A stretch of DNA of 64,000 bases from Hypsibius dujardini (lineage: Eukaryota; Tardigrada; Eutardigrada; Parachela; Hypsibiidae), in the NCBI GenBank assembly GCA_001579985.1, contig LRSR01000392.1:10001-74000 (forward strand), given 5' to 3'. The notes under the pieces were generated by a model, which searched no databases, was not told the origin of the DNA, and worked only from the letters and a program-made list of their open reading frames with translations. Shown here one piece after another: positions 1-9,300 of this stretch. How positions within the stretch are numbered: the first letter of the stretch is position 1; each line of letters starts with the position of its first letter. The position numbers and the translations under genes were made by a program.

Positions 1-503
1 AGCTGTTGCGGCTTCTGGTTCTCCAAACAACGAGATTCTTCCGCAACGGTTACTTTTTTGAAGTTACGGTTCGACGGGTTATCCCATTTGTCGAGGCCCA
101 AAACTTCCTCCTGTTGGACTTTGAATTCGTTCAATTTACTCGTGTCCTCCGTGACTGTCGACTTTACTCGAGTGCTGGATGCACTTTCTTCCTTTGAGGA
201 TGATCGAGACGAACTACGACTCGTACTGCGCTCGGACTGTTCCTTTTGGGCCATCTGAATTTGCTCGGACTGTTCCTTTTGGACCATTGGAATTTGCTTG
301 GACTGTTCCTTTTGGGCCATCTGGATTTGCTGGAACTGCTCCTTTTGGGCCATCTGGATCTGCTCGGACTGTTCCTTTTGGGCCATCTGGATTTGCCGCA
401 TCAGACGGAGTTTCATGGGACCAGCGGCACGTTGGTCGTCCACACCTATCCGATCCCCTTCGACTTGGATTTGCTTACGCTTTTCCTCGTGACGTCCCGC
501 CAT
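1..503 (-). CDS. coiled-coil protein with 11-residue repeats, N-terminal part
   Basis: The minus strand is open from an ATG at 503 to the left edge, about 167 codons, so the gene is cut by the window end. After a charged start (MAGRHEEKRKQIQ) it has five near-identical 33-nt units, each encoding QIQMAQKEQSE-type 11-mers (about 240-395). An 11-residue period is typical of a right-handed (hendecad) coiled coil. A Ser/Thr-rich stretch follows, then a segment with VQQEEVLGLDKWDNP. Plus-strand readings of the same repeat give only Pro/Gly/Phe-rich shadows. I do not recognise the family. An axonemal or structural coiled-coil protein is possible, but that is a guess. The start could be internal if there is an upstream exon; none was seen in the next 150 bases. 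Confidence 0.55.
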   Translation of the reverse strand, partial: MAGRHEEKRKQIQVEGDRIGVDDQRAAGPMKLRLMRQIQMAQKEQSEQIQMAQKEQFQQIQMAQKEQSKQIPMVQKEQSEQIQMAQKEQSERSTSRSSSRSSSKEESASSTRVKSTVTEDTSKLNEFKVQQEEVLGLDKWDNPSNRNFKKVTVAEESRCLENQKPQQ

Positions 504-1262
504 CCTCACAAGTTTATATATGTCAGTATCACAAACTTTTTCCAGACGGACTAACTATTTCCGGTGTAGTTAGTAAGAATGCCTCGATATTATTTTTCGA
601 GTTGCAGTACTGCTTGGGACTTCAACCTGCGTCTGCCCTGAAGTTCTTCCCGTTTCCGCGGTAACTCACCTTTGCGTTTACTATTAGCATTCTTAATGGT
701 ATTCAAAGTGATTGATTAAAACGTTCGTTGTCATGTAGCCGTAATATCGTGGGTACTTAACTCCATTCGATGTCTTGCCAGGTGAGATCTTTACCACTGC
801 TGCTGAAACTCCAATCACGCACGTGAACTCATCGACTATTTGTTCAGGCATTTTTATTAATAATGGAGGGGCCTCTGCAATTTGTCAGAGGCTGCCGTGA
901 CGGACTGCTAGGTGTGGTCGCACTGATCCGCGTGGTCCGAGAGGAAAAGCGAACCGAAACGGAGGCAAGATGTTCTCCGAAGACTAGGATTGATCAGCGC
1001 CGGCGATTGATCAAGTCACAGCAGCTCGCCTAAAACACACCGACACTTGAAGTATGATGACAGAATATAATTTGCATGACTTCCAGTGCGCGGCGAGACG
1101 GAAATCGGTGATTAACAACGAAACAGGGACCGCACACGCAAGGGTCAAGATTTATTATTCCTTGTGGCATAAAATATCAAAATGACCTTTCCCAAAACGG
1201 CGCTCTGAGCGGCCAATTAAACGTCACTGAATCATACGCAAATTACTTCCAATTCTTGGAAA
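504..1262. other. noncoding spacer upstream of the left-edge gene
   Basis: No convincing coding or RNA gene was seen. The stretch holds the presumed 5' flank of the minus-strand gene that starts at 503. Confidence 0.5.
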
Positions 1263-1411
1263 TACCGTATTTTCGCGTTAGACAGGGACAGTCCTACTGG
1301 AGTGGAACGTGTGCACGGCTGTGTGCACCGTACACACAGCACAAGCGCCCCGTAGCCGATTAAACGTTCCACAGCTCGTACGCTGTCCCTGTCTAACACG
1401 AACATACAGTA
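1263..1411. mobile_element. 149-bp MITE, copy 1
   Basis: A 149-bp near-palindrome with ends of about 30 bp, starting TACCGTATTTTCGCGTTA and ending in its imperfect complement. Length and ends match the copy at 29358-29506, which lies in the opposite orientation. TA at both edges fits a TA target duplication, as for Tc1/mariner-type non-autonomous elements. It carries no coding capacity; ORFs across it are chance readings of the palindrome. Confidence 0.85.
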
Positions 1412-3858
1412 ATCTTTTCCTACATTCTTTTTCATGCCCTGTAGATTTCATGGCATGAATGTGAGAGAAATTTATATATTACGAGCGAATTCGGCTATCC
1501 TTTTAATCTGCACAGAAAACCATTCGTGCGGAAGAGGGTAATCCAGTGACACCAGACACTCTAGTGTTGTCTTCTGAATGGCGGAATTTTTCTGGTGCGT
1601 CAAAATAAATGATCCGTTTCTCCGATTGAACACTTTAGTATTCTTCCCGGTTTATAGGCCAGCAACTTTCTCTTCGTCTACATTATACAACCGGTTCTTC
1701 GAATGGGAACACACTTCGCTTTTGGTAACCAAATACAAAGAACGAAATTTATGAATGTCTTGTTTTTAACGATTTTTTCCGTGATTAATTGACTGACTAG
1801 GTGATCTTAGTTCCGCATGCTCCGCGATTTTATTTGCGGCGTCGTTTCTGTTCAGCCTTCTTTGGATATTTCCGCTATATGTCTTGAGCCGAGCTATAAG
1901 TTCTATCTGGTTTAAGGTTAGTGAGATCTATTAGTATTTTTAACTTAGATATGGCTGACCCTAATGACATATCGCGTGATTCAATATTGTTTTTATACAA
2001 AACGAGATTGTCCATATATTGTAATTATGCATACAATATGCAAGACCCTCCGAGCCGGAAAACAAATATTGTTAACTAAAAAAAGACAGTCCCAGCTCTG
2101 GTCCTAAGATTGTGTGCGCTGTGCACCGCGCGCACCGCTACACCATGTGTAAACTTACTTTTGAGACTAACTTCGCTGATATGCTGCTCCGTCCCCTCTA
2201 GCAGGGAGAAAGTAGGTCATCACTCATTCGACAGAGAATTTCCTCCTCTTTCGTTTTATCATAAAAGATCTGCCTTAATTTGGGTTTGTTTACGTTTTTT
2301 TCCATCTTCTCTGGCAAGCACCAAATCGACGCTTTGTCCCTGTGAATCCGCACCAGCTATCAAAAATCGAACAGATCAAAGCTTCTCATCGTTTCCCAAA
2401 GGTGCTCATATGTAATCAAACTTTGAAAATTCTTTGGCCAATCGATTATCTAGAATACATTTTCGTGGAATCCTTGCCAGAAAAAAGATTCACCAGTTTT
2501 CCCAGACCCTCCTGAGAATGAGGAGGTTTGTTTTCATTCACCGTAATGGCTGAACCTCCCGCTTTGTTTTCAAGGCCGATTTTCAACAAAACACTAAATA
2601 GAGCGCTCAAAATGCATTTTTTAGATCAACATATGTCTAGTGTTTACAATGTTACCTTTGACAGCCCTCGCATTGTGAATATTCTTTTCTTTTCCGGGGA
2701 TTGATAAACGGCTTTAGACTGGTACGTGCGGTCGTGGCTTAGTGGTTTGGTTGGTTTGACACAGTCTTATTGCATAATCACGCATTTGCTTTAAAACAGG
2801 TATACTTTGACAGGTGCGTCCTGTTAAAACTGTGCTATTTGTACAAGTAAGCTAGACCTTGCAGGAGGTGCACGGATCAATCCCTACCCCAGTCTGAATT
2901 TTTTTCGTCCCAAAAGGATTCCTTTCCGAAGGAAATAGCGTTTTTTATTAGAATATGACAAAAAATGTCTGATTCCGGTGTCAAAACCTGTTAAAACCGG
3001 TTTCGAACTGGTTTTAAGGTTTTGGGTACAATTTTGGTACAATTTTGGTACAATTTTGGAACAATCTTTGGATTGGATAAACAATAGGAGCTTCAGGATC
3101 GGAACGTAAGATTGTGCCTAAATTCTACAAGTAATTATTTTTAAATGGTATTCGTTATTAGGGTGAAGTACGCGTGAAAACATGATCTATTGACTAGGAT
3201 ATTGACGATGCTCTTTCCACGTCACACGACCGTTCAAGTATGGTAAACTACAGCGTCGGATCGCATCTGGCGGAAATAGTTTTCGGCATCCTAATTAAAC
3301 GTCTTTTCTTACTACAAGTAAGAACGAGTATTCCGCATGTGATATTTGCTCCGTGTTAACTTTTCCGTTGCAGGCTCAACTAGTGGTTCAATTCCCGATG
3401 GTATGTCTGGCAAATTTAGCTCTCCTCAGCCACATGAGCTTACTTAACGCTGTCTGTGCGTTCGATTACGTCTGGTCTAATCAAGGTACACCATCATAGT
3501 ATTGTTTACACCAAGATTTTGAATTTGAAACAAATAATAAGTTATCACTGGATAAAAATTCGGTTGACGAACAAGGTAGATAATGCGTTTATTAGAAGGA
3601 CAAGCGAAAATGAAAAACTAAAAATCTAGCGCCTCAAACACCACTAACATTTCTATTTAACAAGATCAACAAACAAACAAACAAACAAGATCAACAAACA
3701 AACAGTCACAATCATAGATTACATAACGAATATGTATGACGTTTTATTATGTAAACTGACAAAAGACAAAGAGACAAAATAGATCGACAAACAGACGTTT
3801 ATATAATTAATGAATACTAAAGGGATAAATTGTTAGTCAGTGCCTAACATCAGCTGTA
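1412..3858. other. noncoding region, low-complexity patches
   Basis: No supported gene. Visible structure: an 11-bp tandem of GGTACAATTTT near 3025-3067, AAAC-rich sequence near 3665-3700, and a weak tRNA-like A-box/B-box pair at about 2735 and 2873. Confidence 0.4.
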
Positions 3859-4588
3859 CAGTCAGCCCCAAGAAAAACTCTCCTAGACTTTTTGCGCATA
3901 GAGAAAGATGAGGTGCAACAAGTGTACCAATAAAATGTTCTCGATACTACAGGTTGCAGGTAATTGAACTGTTTGGCTCACCAAAAATTGGCTTATATCG
4001 CGATCTCAAAAAACAAAGAGCAATTTACCTGTGTATAGGACTGCATCAACTGATGACTTAACCGCAGGGAAACTGCCTAAAGTAACCGAATTCGAAATCT
4101 TATCAGCTGTTTTTGCAGCTCTTCATGACTGTGCTTTTTTCTGCCGTTGCAATTGATTGGCTTGATTTAGTGAAGTTGTTTTTCAAAATGATCAACGGCA
4201 GGCGAATTCCTCTTGAAACAGCAATGGCAATCCGTACTGCAGCACTCCATGCCTGTACGGATTAATAAATGTATGCAGGATTCCGGGTTTCAATCGGGGT
4301 ATTGAGGTTTAACGTTTTAAATTCTAGTAATTAGCTTTGTTTTTCAATATATCTGTGATGTTAAATTTCCCGGTTCCGAATTTTTCTTCTCATAGTTTGT
4401 ATTGTTCATATTTTTATTCCTGGTACCTAATTTTTTTTATTGCTTGCTTTGATTCGAAATAAAATGTATGATTATGCAGTACTACCTGTCCTGATTGGTC
4501 GTACAGAAACGGTGCAATTTAGGGCGGAGTTTTCAGTCAGTTGAAGCAGCAAAAGTCACGTGATGAGAGTTTTTCTTGGGGCTGACTG
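3859..4588. mobile_element. Tc1/mariner-like TIR element, copy 1 (730 bp)
   Basis: The ends are inverted repeats of about 23 bp: CAGTCAGCCCCAAGAAAAAC at the left and its complement at the right, flanked by TA on both sides. CAGT ends with a TA target duplication are typical of the Tc1/mariner superfamily. No intact transposase ORF is visible, so it is non-autonomous or a deletion derivative. A second copy with the same end begins at 63799 and runs off the right edge; internal sequence also matches over about 200 bp. Confidence 0.8.
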
Positions 4589-4646
4589 TAAAATACCTTT
4601 TTCCTTCGACAGCTCAGTTGCTGCGACCGTGTTCCAGCCATGTGTG

Positions 4647-4932
4647 TGTTAGGTCTACCCACCGTAAGTTGGATAGTTAACAAGTTTATTAGACTGATAG
4701 TAAAGACTGTTAGAGAAATAAACTGAAAGGAAGGAAAGAGGAAGTAGAACTGCCCGTAGAAATAAAAAACACATTATTATATAGTAAAGTTTTAACTATA
4801 GAAATGAAGGCAAATAGCACATACATCAGAATAGGGTTAACAGAGTAGACAGAGTTACAAACTAAGTATGATACTCGTGAGTTAAAGAGCTATAATGATT
4901 GGATATGAGGACTTGTTGGGCGTGGTCCAACA
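4647..4932 (+). mobile_element. solo LTR (Ty3/gypsy-type suspected), 286 bp
   Basis: Begins TGTTAGGTCT and ends GTGGTCCAACA, so it has TG...CA ends, with the 4-bp direct repeat TGTG on both sides. It is homologous along its length to 49131-49556, which has its own 4-bp duplication. No internal coding region lies next to it, so it is a fossil solo LTR. Family is inferred only from the TG/CA ends and the duplication size. Confidence 0.6.
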
Positions 4933-6031
4933 TGTGGTACTGACTAACTTCATTATGAAGTGGACTATCCGTCACGTTCATCTTGCATCGCTTGGGCGAA
5001 TTAAAAACAATTTTCAGCACTGAAAAAAGATCAAGGTCGTTGCCATCTTGTCAGCGCCATCGGGTTGCCAAGCTGGCCATGCGGTGGGATGGGAAGATGC
5101 GAAATCCCAGATTGCACCATTTGGACGGCGTCGCCGGATTTCCCTTCACGGGTCTGTTTATTGTAAAATGTCGCGAAACAAATGCCCCGTGACCAATTCA
5201 CACAGAAATGCATCGTACTTCAATGAGTCCGTTTATAATCTTCGCCATCTGCTTGCGGAATCGCGAGATAAACCGCCGCGGTGGGTTGACTGCCCTATTA
5301 ATCAATCCACGTCAGACCTGATGCCTGCCTCTACCAGATCCTGATGCCTGCCTGAACCAGATCGCTTGCAGACACGAGGCAGTCGTCGCATGAGAAACAA
5401 CGTTACAGCACGCTGCTCAAGGCAAGCGGTGCCAAAGTTAAAGCCCGAGCCACTGTACCGATGTGTTATTCTTACCTCGTCGGGGACGACTGGGTGAAGA
5501 GCAACAAGAACAAAAGCTGCTGACCTTGTACCGCCACCGAAAAGTCCCAGACAGATTGATGGACCTACCGAGCACAGTGAGAAGTTGCGGCACTCAGGAT
5601 TGGTCCCACTTTATGTGCTCAAAAATGTACAAACTCCTTTGCCATTGAATTTTTACCTTAAATAATATACATGGCAGCTAACTTTAAGATATATGCTTAA
5701 TTCTATTTGATAACTCAAATCTCAATAATTCATATTCGAACAGTCTGAAAACCATTTGTATTTTCGATATTTTTAAAATTGCCGGACCGGCACATTAAAA
5801 GTTAGAAAACCTTGTAATTTTATTGATGGCCAAAATATTTTTCAACACTAATTTCAAAATATATTGTTTCGTGAAAAAAATAATGTGGACAGTTCACGGA
5901 AAGCGACAAAATAAAACCGATGAAGCGCATTCATGTTGCTTATCGAGTTGCCGCTGTGCCCGGTCGAATAACAGCCTCGTTTTCTTTAGACCTTCGGCCA
6001 GAGCCCCACGTATGTAAGGAGGAAAAAGAAA
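4933..6031. other. noncoding region before the small coiled-coil ORF
   Basis: Open readings here (for example 5048-5344) have no recognisable composition or splice context. A short imperfect duplication of CCTGATGCCTGCCT lies near 5318-5355. The 3' half is AT-rich. Confidence 0.35.
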
Positions 6032-6328
6032 ATGTCACATGCCGAACAACAAAACTCCGAGGCGGCCAGGAAGACCGCTCAAGCCGAAGCTTCTGTCCAG
6101 GACAAACAGGTCTCTTTGGAACAGCGTCAATTTATAACTGACAACCTCAAACGGAACCACGACCATATAATAAAGAAATTCCAAGGTCAATCATTCGCAC
6201 TGGACAACCAGACCAAGATCAGAGATCAAGTGGAAATGGAAAAGGAACTGCGAGAACTCGAAAAGCAAATGGACGTAATCAAACGACATGAGCTGATCGT
6301 AATAAAGAAAGATCTGTTAAATATGTGA
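6032..6328 (+). CDS. small coiled-coil protein, 98 aa
   Basis: A single ORF from ATG 6032 to TGA 6328. The protein is charged and helical throughout (for example RDQVEMEKELRELEKQMDV) with almost no hydrophobic segments, so a coiled coil is likely and there is no signal peptide. It is tail to tail with ANKEF1, whose stop lies only 34 bases downstream. Size and layout recall small axonemal proteins such as CFAP141, but the resemblance is too weak to name it. A splice to a further exon cannot be excluded. Whether it is a gene at all rests on composition and position. Confidence 0.5.
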   Translation: MSHAEQQNSEAARKTAQAEASVQDKQVSLEQRQFITDNLKRNHDHIIKKFQGQSFALDNQTKIRDQVEMEKELRELEKQMDVIKRHELIVIKKDLLNM

Positions 6329-6361
6329 ACCTATTTTTCATAGGATGCAATTATTTATTAA

Positions 6362-9300
6362 TTAACTGACAGCCACTTTTGAGATGTCTGCGGTTGGTGG
6401 CTTTACTTCTGGTGGTGCGAATGAGTGTAAATTTCCCATGGGTGATGTTGGCGTTGCGTTCTTTTTCAGTTCGACCAAGTAGTTGTTAATTAGACTTAAA
6501 CTCGGCAGGACTTCGTCGTTGGTCATGAACTTCCCTTCCATGGGTCGCAGCATGTGAATCCTCTTCAGTTCCTCCGTAATGGAGAACCGCTTCGGCATGC
6601 CTTTCTCCAGTGGGTCATCCGCTTTTGTCACTTCGAAATAACATTTTGCCGCGTTTTCGTTCTCCAGTTGCCTTTCGACTTTTCGAACATACTTTTCAAG
6701 TGGATCCTGATTGAGATGATTCTGAATCACAAAGTCGAACAGTCCAGGTTGCATTTGATACCTCATAATCATGTCTTCTTTCGATGGAGGATACCTTAAT
6801 TAAAAATATCAATTCCCAAGAAATCCAAGTAGCCATGCAAAAAAATAGCGAAGTCAGCTTCAGAAACAGACACAGACAATGATACAGACAAAGGCACAGA
6901 CACAGACACAGTCACAAACACAGACACAGACACAGACACAGACACAGACACAGACACAGACACAGACACAGACACAGACACTTCACATTTTAGATGTGAA
7001 ACGGCGAATAGCATACCAGTCTTCCGGAGCTGGTGCGTAAAACGTCAGATCTCCGGCACGGGCAAGATTCACGTGGTTTCGCAACATCCATGCCGTTCGC
7101 TCCATTTCAGTACGACCCTCCATAACCTTTGTCTGTTCACTGCGGCCATACCGTATTGTTTCGTGGGCGAAAGGATCCGATAGCTCCGGCTGAGGAAATT
7201 GAGCTTTCCCTTCGCTAAGGGCTTCAAACTTTTTGGTTGCCTCGAAAAATGAAGATCGAATTTTCAGCTTTCGATCTTGAACAGCCTGGTTGTTGATGGG
7301 GGCAGCTGCAGCACTCACAGCTTGGGACGAGGTTAGCCTGAAGTCATCTTCGCTGGGTAGAATTTCAAGACTCGGCTTTCCTCCATTTCTCTTGCCCGCT
7401 AAATCACCGTCGGCGTCAGGCAATAGGAAACCGTTACTGTTTGTCTTCACTTTCATGTCACTTATTACGACTGGTAATGGCTTCCCGCTAGTGGAAACAG
7501 GAATTCGGGGAGGGGGTCTGATAGAAACCACAGCATCGGCTAATTTTCCGTCGGGAACAGGCACACCATAACCTGAAGTACCAGTAATACTTTTTGATGC
7601 GGTACACAGCGAAAATATACCGTGTCTGTGTCTGTGTCTGTGTCTGTGTCTGTGTCTGTGTCTGTGTCTGTGTCTGTGTCTGTGTCTGTGTCTCTGTCTC
7701 TGTCTGTGTCTCTGTCTGTGTCTCTGTCTCTGTCTCTGTCTCTGTCTCTGTCTCTGTCTCTGTCTGTGTTTGTTGTTTATGTCTGTATTGTAGCATACTT
7801 ATAGGCCTAGTAGCAAGCTTAGAAGCTTTTGGCTTAACGGCACGTATCGGGAGATTATTTTGTACCAAAGCGTTCAGTAAGGTCTTTCGTTCCAAAAACC
7901 GTTGCCGTCTGAAAATCCCCCTGATATCTTTTCCATATTCATACGTTAAATCACGATTTCCCAGTGAAAATTTTGTGTCAGGATCCACTCCGGCCAGGCC
8001 TTTGTCAAGATTCCGACCGCCACGGTAAGCTTTGAGGTACCGAGAAATGGCCCGATAGATGCGGTAGTTCCCGAATGTTTTCGCGTAGTCCTTGATTGAT
8101 AATCCGCAGACGGTCTTTGCCTTCAAGTTTGCTCCGTTGACCACGCAGCACAATACCGTATCGAGGTTGTTGCTCTCAATGGCTTTCATCAAGGGTGAGC
8201 CACCGGCCAGGGTGTGGTCGTTGAGATTGGCTCCGCTCTGTATCAGCTCGTCCACTACCACAGGCTGACCTTTCCTGCAGGCATGATGCAGCGCTGTCCA
8301 CCCAAAATTATCCACAGCCTTCACGTCGGCTCTAGAAGAAGTGCAATCCCGTTAGAAGCCATAAAATTGATGTCTAATTTAAGTTTATTGGTCTAGATTA
8401 CGAAATATTGTAAACTGAACAAATTTTAGATATACAAAATTAATATAATACAAATTAAGTTAATATTTATTCTGTATTAGTTTTCAAGTTTTCCGATTTT
8501 TACCTAATGTAATATTTTTATGGGATTTCCTGATTTTATTGTACGTTAACCCTCTGAGAACCAGTCAGCATACACTTGCTAGATTTGACGGTCACATTCG
8601 ATTTTCAGCACGAGTTCTGGGTCTTTTCGTTCGCGGTTTTTTGCTTTGATATTTTTACCACATATTTATTTAGATTCAAAAAACAAATTTTCAAAAAAAC
8701 TTCTCAAAGGGGTAGGAACCTACTTAGCACCACCTTGCTAACACTTGGACCGCCCGAACAACATCCAGTCCCACGTGTCGACGTTTTTTTTCTCAGTATC
8801 GAAAAAATAAGGGGCTTGAGACTGGTCCTTAGTGCATCTAGTAAAACTGGTATTGCAATATTCGAGTGAATACAAGCGGAGTTAAAAATTATTAACCATT
8901 AGGAAAAGGTTAGAACTCTGCCTAATGATTCGCTGCGCTACCACTGGTTGTAACCACTACGAATGACGTGTAACTGACATTTTGTGACTGTGTAGTCACT
9001 CGTTTGACGGTTTTTAGTCCATTCTTCATCAGCGGCGTCATGGTTCCCACTACCATTGAAACGGTTACATTTGATGGTTGTGGGGAATTTTCCAAACGAT
9101 TCCGTTAGGATTTGCAAGGAATCATTCAGCACTTTCCCTAATCTAGCAAAGTTTTGCTAGACCCGGTTCTATCCGTATACCCAAAACACCTGGTTACCAG
9201 AGGGTTAAGATTAGTTTGCCTCATTCCAAGTGGATTGACTAAAATTAAATTACAATAACGGTAGGGTGGAATGGAAGGAATTTACCCATGAGCCAGCAGC

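Noticed and set aside
179-664. Plus-strand ORF of 161 codons with FGPSGFARTVP-like repeats
   Set aside because: It is the complement of the 33-nt repeat whose minus-strand reading is a clean coiled-coil hendecad with an ATG start; the plus reading has no such logic.
7594-8028. Plus-strand ORF with long Cys-Val or Ser-Val runs
   Set aside because: It is a reading of the TGTCTG microsatellite and of the strand opposite ANKEF1 exon 5.
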